From Dactylorhiza incarnata (Eukaryota > Streptophyta > Magnoliopsida > Asparagales > Orchidaceae): a stretch of DNA of 64,000 nt. The translations under genes and the position numbers were made by a program. Shown here one piece after another: positions 47,646 through 57,925 of this stretch. The DNA is taken from positions 372,001 to 436,000 of the forward strand of contig JAWHQI010000262.1 in assembly GCA_033032865.1 (NCBI GenBank). The letters are read 5' to 3'. A model generated the notes under the pieces. That model was given only the letters and a program-made list of their open reading frames with translations, was not told the DNA's origin and searched no databases. Position 1 is the stretch's first letter. The number at the start of each line of letters is the position of its first letter.

Positions 47646-48648
47646 GTCATACTAGATCAATGGGTATTAAAAACCTGAATGATCATCTCCAGTGTGAGTC
47701 TTGTGGACTGTATTTGTGTCGGTTGTTATTCATGCGATGAAAAGAGTATTATATATTTCATTTTACATTTATGGCAAGTTCATTTATTATGTCAATTTTT
47801 TCTATATGATAGATTAATTTGCATAATAAATGCCCTTAGAATGTTTGCTTCCATAGGAATTCTACTACGTGACTTGAATGTGAGGGCCTATGTTTTTAAG
47901 AGGCTTCATTCTTACATAGTCCATGGTCGGTGTATCATCTTAGAAGCTAAGGGCAATGATGGTATATTAAGACTAACATGTTCATTGACTGATGACTGGT
48001 TCTCATAGGTCATGATATTGTGATATCAAGTCATCACATGGCTACTTGTTAGTGAACAAGTTATTCTGGACATACCCACCATGAGACTACTTTGTGGATT
48101 GTTATATGAATGCGTCACAAGTAGGCCTCATATGACAATGGTGTTTATGGTTCTTTGACCTGATGTCACAACATTCATCAAGTGAGGAAGAGAGAACTTT
48201 GATGCCATCAAAAGTCTTCCGTGAAGAAGGTTGATGATAACAGGGGTTATTGGGTATGTTACGATTCATTTGGGTGTTTTTGTGTGGATAGATATGGGAT
48301 TTGTCCTCCTAAATGACATGAGTAACATCCATGGGCCCCTTGATTGAATGAGACTGAGAAATGCATGGCCATTCTTGGTTGAGTCAATATATGATATTGA
48401 GCTCACTAATTTCAGGTAGTCTATTCTTGATCAAGAAACTTGGATTAAACAATTATGAGGGTGACACGGTCCATGCCTCTAGTTCTATATGGATGTAAAG
48501 GACAAAGGGACATGACAACAATGAAACATTGGCCAGAATAGGCTTATTGAGTTATGAACTCTTATTGCTTGGGTAGCAATGATGTATCGCTAGATGCCGC
48601 TCATAAATTGTGAGACTTTTGTTGATACTTTGTGATCAAGTGGGAGAC
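47646..48648 (+). other. Copia-A 3' untranslated region and PPT
   Basis: About 1 kb between RNase H and the 3' LTR, ending in the PPT AAGTGGGAGAC (48638-48648). Open frames here (for example 47679-48008) show no family resemblance. Confidence 0.75.
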
Positions 48649-49709
48649 TATTGGTATTTCCAAGGCGATATCAAAGCAATCAACTAGTTAGTCTCACTGC
48701 CAACGCGATATGAGCCTATAGGGTAACACATAAGAGTGTTTAGAGAAGTTGGAGGAAGGATTGTGTTGGCCTTACTCATATTGGATATGAGTGAAGGACC
48801 AATTCAATGAATCATTGGAGTTAGGTCAAGTCGGCTAAATGTTTGACAGATATTGTGAATATTGTATGAAACATGTTGGTAAGTGTTCAAGATGACATTG
48901 CATGTATCATCGAGACCATCATGACCGTATTATGATTATCGTCTATTGGTCATGATGATATGCCCGACTGTGAACCTATAAATGAATCATTGAAATGATG
49001 TGCAATTTTGTCGAGATCATCTCGACGATATTTTAGTTGTCACGACGATATTGTTGAGGTCTTCTCGGTGATATACATCAACACGATGATATCGTCTCCT
49101 GGTTACGATGATATTGATCTTCACAGTGATATCATTGAGATTGCCTCAACGATATAGATCTTCATGATGATATTGCTAGATCGTCTCGATGATGTTAAGT
49201 GATCATGATGATACTTACTAAATACTCTTATTAAAGACTCGGGTCTGCGGATATCTAATTTTATGCCCTGTGTATAAATAGGGAAACAATTAGGTTTTCA
49301 CTAAGTTCTTTATCTGAGATAGAGGCGGATGCATTCCACAAGGTTTCTGCGAGACCCATCGGTCTATACCCGTCGTCTCCGCCTTTCCTTATGCAGATCT
49401 AGCAATCTATGGGAGACATTGAGGGCACTCCTTCTCTGTGCCAGTTCTTGTCGAACAAGAAGCTTGGGGTTCTCCTACGCTTGTGTGGACAGTTGTAGAG
49501 GCACAAATATACTTTCTGTGCTTGTAACTCAGCCGCAAGTTTCGGGATCAAGTTTTGGAGCACCTTGGTTAAGTATTAACTCAATCCCTCTCAGGTTTAT
49601 TGCAATGTGATGCTTTTTTTATTTCTTGATTCATGAAATCGCAAGATCATATAACTCTTTTGGATTTCTGCTGCGCTCATTTGATGTGTTGTTAACAAAA
49701 AACCCAACA
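48649..49709 (+). repeat. 3' LTR of Copia-A
   Basis: Begins TATTGGTATTTCC (TG decayed to TA) and ends AAACCCAACA. The palindrome array at 48900-49215 is visibly more diverged than in the 5' LTR, with many CpG to TpG/CpA changes. TATA box at 49273-49281. Confidence 0.92.
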
Positions 49710-49945
49710 AATTCAATCTTAATGATCTTTTGAGGAAAGCAATGTCGGTGTAGCTTCTACAACAAGACCGCACCTGCCCTTTTGATCATTTTGGTTTGTG
49801 TGTCTCTGATCTTCAAGGTCTCTTCTTACTAGGGTGTTACAATCATAATGATCTCTTGAGGAAAGCAATGCCGGTTTAGCTTCTACTGCATAACCGCACC
49901 CGCCCTTTTGATGATTTTGGACTGTACACCTCTCGGCCTTCAAAT
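49710..49945 (+). repeat. Tat tandem repeat units after Copia-A
   Basis: Two further units (49714-49800, 49838-49932) of the repeat at 17320-17585, sharing GAGGAAAGCAATG, GGTGTAGCTTCTAC and CCGCACCTGCCCTTTTGAT. They prove that the sequence on the two sides of Copia-A was contiguous. Confidence 0.85.
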
Positions 49946-49964
49946 CTTTATTTTTGCTCTGAAT

Positions 49965-50930
49965 GGGCGGTCTAGAGTTTTTTGAGACCGCCAGTTTTCA
50001 GGACTTAGTTATATTACAAAGAGTCGGTCTAGAACATCTTAGACCGCTGCCTATGTTTCTCAATTACGATAAGATGCAGTCTGAAACATTTAAAACCATA
50101 GCGTATGATTTTGGTTGTCTTAAAAGGGCAGTCTGGAGCATCTGAGGCCGTCGCCTATGTTTTTGATTATCTATTATAAGACGGTCGGAAAATATTTAAG
50201 TCTGCCATCTATGGATCTTTGGTTCTGTTCTAAAAAGGGGCGATCTGGAGGATTTGAGACTGCCACCTAGGACTTCTCTGTGTATTCTTTTAGTTAAAAG
50301 TTGGTCTGATATGTCTGAGGCCATCAATTGCAATGCTTTTATAATGAGTATTCTTATAATAAGCGGTCTGGGAAAATTGAGATCGTAGGTTAAATGCTTC
50401 TTATTTACCATGTTATCAAGGAACCCAAAGTATGTATGATTATTCTTGAGGTCTCTCTATTTTCCTATTAAGTAGCGGTCTGAGGAAGTTGAGACCGCTG
50501 GCCATTTGCTTTGTATAGAGGTTCAAGGTTTTTTAAGTATCACTAATTTGGATTAAAAGGGATTATTCATGAGACCTCTACCATATTCTTCTTCCAAATA
50601 GCGGTCTAGGGAAGATAAGACCATTGGTTATCCGTCTTTAAAGGTTCAAGGTTTTTTCAAGGTCTGGTCTATCGTCCGCAAAAGTAGCGGTCTGGAATAT
50701 TTGAGACAGCCACTCATTTCTTATTCAAGGATTTTTCTAAGTAATTTGCAATGATCATGATCATTGTTTATGAATTGTTATGGTTCGATATTCCTGCAGA
50801 AAGTTCTTAATTGCTGGAAATCGCTATGTACAAGTGATCTCATCTAAATCTAATGCTCTCATAACATGGCAACCTATTATGATTTAACATTTTATCTTCT
50901 TATAAGGTGGTCTGACGAAAGGGATACCAC
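49965..50930. repeat. Array of about ten GCGGTCT...AGACCGC hairpins
   Basis: Each unit has a GCGGTCT-like arm, an 8-12 base purine-rich spacer and a TTGAGACCGC-like arm. Examples: 49969-49993, 50025-50046, 50130-50151, 50238-50262, 50363-50386, 50475-50498, 50601-50625, 50688-50712, 50904-50930. Spacing is roughly 60-200 bp. The 7-bp arms vary together in some units (GGTGGTCT with ATACCACC). No coding potential. Confidence 0.88.
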
Positions 50931-51374
50931 CATCATTAGTTGTCGTATACTATGAATATAAGTGATTATGAGATATTTTCACAACTAACTTTTCAAGTTC
51001 GGCAATACCCGAGACAGTGAGATCGAATGCCAATCTTTCCTCTAGAAAATGAGATCGCGCATGTGAAAGAAACTATGATGAGATCACAAGAAGTAAGATC
51101 AGCACACGTATATTGAATAAAAGGAAGAACATTCATTCAAAAGACAAATAAAGGTACACAGAAATGCTTTTTACATTTAATTCTTCGTAAAGTACAGAAG
51201 TCGCGTTGTCTCAAAACTGGCAATTACACTTTGGAGTAAATGAAGAAAAAGCAGCCAAAAGATGATCTTCCTTCCTCTGAGTTGCCCTTCAATCTTTTCA
51301 AAGACCGCTCTTCTAATGACGAATGAGTGGTCTCCTCTGAAAAACCATCTGAGCTTCCACAAGGAACATTAGAT
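50931..51374. other. Non-coding stretch downstream of the antisense gene
   Basis: AT-rich with GAGATCG words; no domain or RNA gene seen. Confidence 0.5.
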
Positions 51375-51700
51375 TCAGAACTGGACCCCCGCCACCAAGC
51401 TCAATTCATCACTCGGAGCATATTGGCTTCCACTCAGGGGAGTGGTCTCACTTTCTTTATTAGTATTCGAAGCGATCTCTACCTCCTCATCTTCTTCGCC
51501 GGTCTTAGAAGAAGTGGTCGACGCCTCATTGATCATCTGCGCCATATCTGGAAAGAGATCAGCGAACTCTACTCCTTCATGTTCATAGGAGAGAGCGCCA
51601 CGCTTGCGAAGCCGTTGAAGAGTCGTATCAGATGCACCCATCAAGTGCTTGAACATCGCCATCTGAAAGGCAAGATTATCAATATGATAAGACTTTTTAT

Positions 51701-51781
51701 CTGATCTATGCAAAAGAAGATATGTTAGATCGTGCGTTCAAAAGATGAATGAACAGAAGACTGCAGGTAAGATTTCTTTAC
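51701..51781 (-). other. Predicted intron 2 of antisense gene II
   Basis: 81 bp on the minus strand, GTAAAGAA at the donor and GCATAGATCAG at the acceptor. Splicing joins LQNKEK to the frame that carries KKSYHIDNLAFQMAMFKH. Confidence 0.45.
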
Positions 51782-52236
51782 TCTTTTCCTTATTTTGCAA
51801 AGTTTCAATGTCCTTTAGGGCCATGTAGAGAGACCGGCCCATGTGATGATTAAGAATTAAGCTCCTGACCAACGCTTGCATGACCATATCTTAAATCCTA
51901 TCGACCTTTATGGTGTAAGCCTCTTTGACATTGAGGTCACCATAAAGTGCGCCAGAGACCGCATTGGCATGGCTCATCAACTTCCCGCTCCAAATAGGAA
52001 GGGAAGTAGACACTTTCATGCCTTTTCCCTTTTTGTCCCATTTCGAAGGGGCTTGCCCTTCGTGTCTTTCATCTTACTACAGAACCCAATCATGGGAAAA
52101 GGTTCATCAGCAGACTCAGATTCTTAAGCAATCTCATTCATGTTTCGCTTGCAATCTCTCTTTTACCTCATCTCCCTTTGAGTGAGGACTTCTTCTGTTG
52201 GCGCCACAGGGTCAATTTTTGGGACCACCCAACTCG

Positions 52237-52301
52237 CTGAAAAGAAATGACCAGGAAGAGAATAAAGGAAAATAAAAATGAGACCGTGGGAAGTTACTTA
52301 C
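52237..52301 (-). other. Predicted intron 1 of antisense gene II
   Basis: 65 bp on the minus strand with donor A/GTAAGT and a T-rich acceptor TTTCTTTTCAG. Splicing joins DIAEIAPED to SWVVPKIDPV in frame, whereas the unspliced sequence does not. Short for a plant intron. Confidence 0.55.
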
Positions 52302-53051
52302 TGTCTTCAGGCGCGATCTCAGCGATATCAGGCCAGATAGCCAGATAATGTTTAAGGTCAAGGCATTTTGTTAGCCAGGAAGGCTAAGATCATGATTTCG
52401 TCCTTTGAGACTGCTTTAGGTTTTCTGAAAGTACTTTCGCCCCGGCAAGATGGCAGAGTGTTGAGATCGATGAAATCACCTTCAAAAACTAAAAACCTCC
52501 CTGTCCAAAAGGGGATCTTGTTTGGGAGGTTTAATACCCTAATTCCATTACAAAAAAATACATTAATCCTTTGAATTCTTCCTTCTTCATTCCTTCTTTC
52601 AGAGCCTTCATTGTGAAAGTGGCGCGAAATAGATCGATGGAAAATCTGATCCTTGCCGATCTCAGATAGTTGATGAAAACAGACATGAGACTGATGGAGT
52701 TTGATGGAAATTTTCAAAACACAACACCATAATACTCCATGACCTCCAGAAACTACTAAGTGAGGGGAAGCATCAGACCGCAATCGAAGTGATCTATTGG
52801 GATAATAAGCTTATTTTTGGCACCAGAATTTGGCCTTCATCTTCTGTTTGAAGCTGCACAATGAACTGATTCTGGATCATGTGCTTCTCCAAAAAAAGCC
52901 ACATGTTCATCTGTAGAAAGTTTGCATGGCTTGTGATTGACAACCACAAACTTCTCAGTAGCAGCTCACACGGACACCATTTTCAGAGATCGTAGAGATC
53001 GGTGCAAGCAAATAATTCAATAAAATCGTGTAAATTTGATTATGATTCCTG

Positions 53052-53061
53052 CTATTTATAG
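53052..53061 (-). promoter_or_regulatory. TATA box of antisense gene II
   Basis: Minus strand CTATAAATAG about 50 bp upstream of the start codon near 53002. Confidence 0.55.
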
Positions 53062-53089
53062 AAGGAAAGGATTGATTTCGTAATGATTA

Positions 53090-53350
53090 CTAGCATTGAG
53101 ACCGCCCATCATATATCTCAGACCGATGAACCTGCATATGTTAGGAAGGATAACAGCAGTATTGTCGATCTCAATAAAGTGAGATCGTAGCATTTTAGGC
53201 AACATGAAAAAAAATTCTAAAGGAAAGATTGACATCACAGCATGTTCAGAGATCGCATAAGGATGAAAAATCAAATCATCACAGTATTTTGCAAATCCAA
53301 ACTATCAAGAGGTATTGTTCGAGACCACATATATTACAGGATTTTAAAGT
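53090..53350. promoter_or_regulatory. AGACCGC/GAGATCG words upstream of the antisense TATA box
   Basis: Several GAGACCGC, CAGACCG and GATCTC...GAGATCG inverted pairs (such as 53167-53189) in the position of a promoter-proximal region. The same word family fills the Copia-1/3 LTRs and the 49965-50930 hairpins. Confidence 0.5.
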
Positions 53351-54329
53351 TCATCTCCTAGTCGGACGGTTCCTCCCAATAAAGGCCGTGACGTCTTGCA
53401 TTTCATTGATGCCAGACAGAGCGATTGCCAAGCTATGATTTATGGACATTGCAACTCGATGAATCTTCACGACCTCCATGTCCACCTGCTCGATAGGAAC
53501 CACAGTAATCTCAGAAGTCAGTCTCTCTTCTGGAAGACAGCTAGAAGTTCCCAACCTCGTCATCATTTGAGCAGGGCCAGCCTAAGTGTCGCGACCTTAG
53601 CAGTCAGGGCGGCAACCTTCCCTTTGTAATATTTTGCATCTTTCTCAGCCCTCTGTAGCACTCGAGTGTGTTCGACATTCTATAGATCGCCTCCTCATGG
53701 ACTCGCCTCTCAGCAGCATTGTCTCACTTCAAAATCAACAACTTGAGCCCGAAGTTGTTCGTCCCGAGCTCGCATAGTGTGGACATCTTCAAACACTGAC
53801 TTGAGGATTTCAGCAAGCTGCGGGAGAATTACCAACATTTGCGGGATCTCCCCTTATTCAGAGGTTGCCACGGTCTCGTCAACAAATACGACCAAAAGCA
53901 GAGAACAGTTAGCTCAGTTACAATAACCCCAAAAAGGAAGAGATCGCACAGAGAGAGTACTTGGAATGAAATCAATACCGCAGTCATGTAGGGAATTTTC
54001 AACATCTTTTGAGACCGCAACGTTTGCGGTTAGCAAAAGGCGGTCTGATCCTCTAAAGCGCTCCAGGTTCATTCTTTCCAACTCCCTCTTCTGCGATCTC
54101 TCCCCTTCTTTCCTCCTCCTTTTTAGTTCTACATTGCTAATGAGAACTTTATCCTTTTCGATAATGACGATCTCACATCTTTCTTTTGGGGATTGATGTA
54201 GAATGAATAGCGAAGAAAACGTGGCTTGCGGTCTTGGGATCTCCATGACATTACTAGTTCGCAGAGCAGCAATAGCCCCATATGGTCTGTCGATGCCTTG
54301 TTTAGCTTTGCGTCTTGAACGGTAGAAAG
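53351..54329 (-). pseudogene. Antisense gene I, distal coiled-coil part
   Basis: Minus-strand continuation of the gene interrupted by Copia-3. The clearest parts are coiled-coil-like: AEILKSVFEDVHTMRARDEQ, LRAQVVDFEV and KYYKGKVAALTAKVATLRLAL (about 53580-53830), plus a Lys/Arg/Glu-rich helix at about 54060-54130. Stops and frame shifts occur throughout. I cannot assign a function; long coiled coils follow the gypsy-type-transposon domain in some plant proteins, so it may be the tail of a second copy of that gene. Confidence 0.5.
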
Positions 54330-55435
54330 TGTTGAATTTTTGAAGTGGAAGAGGGAAGTTGGGCGGTCCGCGGTTTGATAACTGCAGAGACCGCGCCGTC
54401 TGCGCGGGTTGTTCTGGCAATCTGTTCTGATCGGTCAGAATGCTCAAGTAATTTCGATCTCCTAATTGTTGTGTTGGGCTATCTGAGGTAAGGTGATCGC
54501 AGAGTCTGCTCTGTCTGCGGGTTTGCTTCTGGCTGGGTTTGCCTTAGACAGTTATTGACTAAGTGCTTATGAGACCGGGCAGTCTGTTGCGAGACTGCGT
54601 GCTGGTTGATGGGCGGTTATTGCAACACTCTTTCGGCGGTGAGGACATCTGTCCTAGTGCCTATAAATAGGGGTGCAGGGTCTGTCATTTCTAATAGTGA
54701 ACTGTAAGAACAATAGCCTGGATTGTGTGTGCCAGTCTCAATTTGAGGTCATGTAGTCTTGGATGCGGTTTGACCTTTTGTTGTGTTCGCAGGTCTGCGA
54801 CCAGAAGCGGCGGTTTGTTTCCTTGGTGACCTTCCATCGGCTTGAATAATCAGTTCGTCAGCGGTCTCATTCTGCGATCTGGATTGTTATAGTTCTCGTG
54901 TTGTTCACAACAAGCTGTGTGATCAGGCGACCTTATCGGTTAGGTGATCTCGAGTTGCAGGTAAGGGGCAGCTTGAGCAGTTTCTTGGTTTTGTTCGCAG
55001 GTAGCTTCAGTGATCGGGCGACCTCTTGGTCTGGCGGTCTGAAGTGCGGATAGGTTCTATATTCAGCAGTGGAATAAAGCAACTGTTTGTGCGGTCTGGG
55101 TTTGTGGTCTGGCAGTTCGCAGGTCATCTCGCTTGCTTCTGTTCTCGCGGTTTCAGGAGTTTGTCGTGCGGTCTGGTGGTGCTGCTGTCTCTGGCGGCTT
55201 CTATTTGGCAGTTCGCCGGGACTTGTTGTTTTTTGTTTTCTTGTGCTTCTCTCCTTTATGATTCTTATGAATCATGTCTTGCCATGTATACCTCGCATTG
55301 TAAAGAGGAAACTATAGTCAATTTTTAAGTGCATTATCCTGTCTTCCCATTGTCATTGTGTTGCTACACTTGTGGAAAGTTGTGAAGCATTCCGCTTAAT
55401 TTACTTCACCTCTAATCCTCTCAAATTTTTTAACA
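54330..55435 (+). repeat. 5' LTR of Copia-3
   Basis: TGTTGAATTTTTGAAG to TTTTTTAACA. GCGGTCT/AGACCGC words lie on both sides of the TATA box. About 100 bp shorter than the Copia-1 LTR. Confidence 0.93.
54661..54670 (+). promoter_or_regulatory. TATA box of the Copia-3 5' LTR
   Basis: CTATAAATAG followed by GGGTGCAGGG, the same setting as in Copia-1. Confidence 0.75.
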
Positions 55436-55447
55436 TGGTATCAGAGG
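55436..55447 (+). other. Primer binding site of Copia-3
   Basis: TGGTATCAGAGG directly after the LTR. Confidence 0.95.
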
Positions 55448-55518
55448 GAGGTTGCTGAGCATTAGTCATTGTTACTTCCTCGGGTTCCTCAAGATGGTTA
55501 GCAATCAGTGTGATAGCA

Positions 55519-56370
55519 ATGGAAGGAGGTTATGCGAGATGTTAAGGAATTGAACTCCTGATGCAGACTAATTTTAAGAAGTGGAAGTCTTGCATGGAGA
55601 GTTATCTTCTTGGCGAGGATCTTTGGGAGGTGGTTAGAGGAGAAGCAAGACAACATGTTGTTCCTGCTGAGGGTAATGGTGAGCTCGTGAAGTCTTGGAA
55701 GAGAACAAAGGATAAGGCAGAGTCACTATCAAGAGAGCTATCATTCCGGAATTGTTCGACCACATCATTGGATGTAGGTCTACTGCTGAAATTTGGACAC
55801 CCTTGGATGGTTTGTTTAACAAGAAGAATGTTGCAAGGCTACAGTTCATGGAAAATGAGTTGGCAAAAGCAACTCAAGGAGATTTGTTTATCTCTTCGTT
55901 CTTCTTGAAGATGAAGAACCTATGTGCTGAAATTTCAGCATTGGACCTGGATGAGCCTATTTCAGAAGCAAAGCTGAAGAGGCACATAATCCACGGCTTG
56001 CAGAAGGAATATGTTGCCTTCGTTACTTCTATCCAAGGCTGGGCAAATCAGCCATAGGTGCATGAGCTGGAGAACTTGCTTGCTTCGCAGGAGAGCTTAG
56101 CAAAGCAAATGGCTGGGATGACTATCTCTGGAGGAGATAGTGAGGTTCTTATTTCTGGAAGAAGAGATGGGAAAAGAAGAAGAAGTCGCCTGATATTGAT
56201 GTGCCTTCAACATCATATCAGCAAGAGAGGAGTAAGGCTCCTTGATGGGAAGAAGAAGGAAGGGCCAAGATCCTATAGGTGCAATCAGCCTGGTCACTTC
56301 AAAAGAGACTGCAGGGTTAATCTTCAGCCAGGTCATACTGAAGGAAAAGGAGAGATGGATTCAAATGTTG
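55519..56370 (+). pseudogene. Copia-3 gag
   Basis: Start at 55519 (MEGGYAR) but a stop follows after a few codons because of a frameshift relative to Copia-1. TNFKKWKSCMESYLLGEDLW, FDHIIGCRSTAEIWT and SISEAKLKRHII-like blocks follow in two frames, with a TAG at 56056. The zinc knuckle is intact: CNQPGHFKRDC with the preceding RC (about 56278-56315). Confidence 0.87.
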
Positions 56371-57925
56371 TTTGTAGTTGGCAAGATGGAGCCTTCATGA
56401 CTGGAACGTTTGTTCAGGCCATGGACTCCATTAACTACATGGATGATTGGATCGTGGACTCTGGGTGTGGTCATCACCTTACCGGGGATGAGTCGAAGTT
56501 CTCTTCATTGCAGGCATACTCCGATAATGATGTTATCATTACTGCTGGCGATACTATACTTTCAGTTGAGAAGGAGGGTGTAGTTTCTTTGGGTAGTGAT
56601 AGAGGTCCACACACAATGAGGAGTGTCTATCATGTGCTGGGAATGAAGAAAAACCTCTTCTCGGTGACTAATGGTGTAGATACTAATTATCACGTTCTGT
56701 TTGGGCCAACAGAAGTGATGTTCCTTCGGAAGGTATCACCAGTGAAGGCCGATATCACTCATATTGGAGAAAGAGTGAAAGACTTGTTTGTTTTGTACAC
56801 AAGTTCCTATGTTGATAAGATGCGGACAAATGATAGCGCTGCTATCTGGCATGAAAGACTTGGGCATGTCAGAATGGATAAGCTGAAGGCTATGACAATG
56901 AGAGGTTTGGTGAGAGGACTGTCTAGTCTTTCATCCATGGGAGATGGTCATGTTTGTGCTAGATGTAATATGGAAAATCTCATCGTCTTCCATTTGATAA
57001 GTCACAAAGCAGATGTAGAGTGCCATTGGAGTGCATCCATGGTGATCTATGTGGACCAACTGAGAATGCAAGTCTTGGGGGTAGCAGATATATGCTGATC
57101 TTGGTTGATGATTTCACCAAGTATACATGGGTATACTTTCTGAAGGAGAAGTCAAAAGCGTTCGAAAAATTTGTGGAGTTCAAGGAGCTAGTGGAGGGTC
57201 GACATAACCTGCGGATCAAGAAGTTGAGAACGGACAATGAAGGGGAGTTCACATCAAGTGCCTTCTTCAACTTTTGCAGGAAGCATGGCATCAAGAGAGA
57301 GGTTACTTGTGCTCACACTCCATAACAGAACGGAGTTGCTGAGCAGAAGATCCATCACTTGACAGATATCGTGAAGTGCTGGCTTCATGCCAAGAATATT
57401 CCTAAGTCCTTTTGGGCGGAGGGTATATCTTGTGCATCTTCTGTCATCAACAAAATGCCTTTTAGTCCGATCAACATGAAGACTCCACATGAGCTGATGT
57501 TTAAGGAGAAGCCTTCTGTGGAATACTTTTGAGTGTTCAGATCTACCTGCTATGTGCATGTTCCTGATGCCCTCAGAATGAAGGTAGATGCGAAAGCAAG
57601 GAAGCTAGTCTTCGTCGGTTATGATGAATGGAAGAAGGGTTGGAGATGCATGGATCCAGAGACACAGAGAGTTGTGGTCTCAAGGGATGTGGTATTTGAT
57701 GAGTTGTCATCATACCCGGGTAGCTCATCCGTGGAGCTACAAGAGAGCAGTTTAGATGGTGGCCAAAGGGAAGCTACAGGGGAAGTTCTGGTGGAGTTGC
57801 ATGTTTCTCCAGGTGCTCCAAATTCTTCTAGTTCTGAGTCAGGTGCTTCTGGTTCAGGAAGCAGGGGGTGCGATGCTCCAAGTGTGCCTGAAAAGAGATC
57901 TAGTTCATAATAGGTAGCTAGAGAG
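56371..57925 (+). pseudogene. Copia-3 protease-integrase
   Basis: Protease triplet DSG is intact in WIVDSGCGHHLTG (about 56448-56486). Integrase zinc half: WHERLGHVRMDKLK and CARC (56850-56970), then a frameshift near 57030. Core: ILVDDFTKYTWVYFLKEKSK, RTDNEGEFTS (the Copia-1 equivalent is DNGGEF) and a stop at 57323 just before QNGVAEQK. A stop at 57530 precedes the C-terminal domain (57533-57910). Confidence 0.87.

Larger units (their letters stand above)
17630..49709 (+). mobile_element. Copia-A, Ty1/copia element carrying nested insertions
   Basis: Plus-strand copia element with LTRs at 17630-18706 and 48649-49709, PBS at 18708-18719 and PPT at 48638-48648. About 32 kb in total because it has a solo LTR in the leader (19437-20507) and element C with D and E inside it (24458-47326) in RNase H. 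Removing them leaves an element of about 8.1 kb. The flanking 5-mers are TTTAC and AATTC, so I see no clear TSD. Coding parts have many stops and lost catalytic residues. Confidence 0.92.
51375..53002 (-). pseudogene. Antisense gene II, gypsy-type-transposon-domain-like, with introns
   Basis: Minus-strand gene opposite in direction to Tat pol. A start near 53002 (MVSV) is followed by a frame with a few TGA/TAG stops, containing DHFDCGLMLPL, FLEVMEYYGV, RSARIRFSIDLFRATF and PFWTGRFLVFEGDFIDLN. This order resembles the plant putative gypsy-type transposon domain (pattern P-h-F-h-x-V-h-x-Y-h-G...S-x-x-h-F). A T-run frameshift near 52550 and one near 52365 break it. Two GT-AG introns (52237-52301, 51701-51781) restore frame continuity. 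It ends at 51375 after an acidic tail. Extra antisense ORFs are known in Tat elements. Function unknown. Confidence 0.6.

Noticed and set aside
47679..48008. A 109-codon ORF after Copia-A RNase H
   Set aside because: It is in the 3' UTR of a copia element, composition is AT-rich and no motif is visible.
49965..50930. CRISPR-like regular array
   Set aside because: Repeats are short imperfect hairpins with variable spacing and lie in plant retroelement DNA; no cas genes or constant-length spacers.
53914..54447. A 177-codon minus-strand ORF as one protein
   Set aside because: It runs across the left end of the Copia-3 LTR (54330), so its N-terminal part is LTR sequence; only the part below 54330 belongs to antisense gene I.
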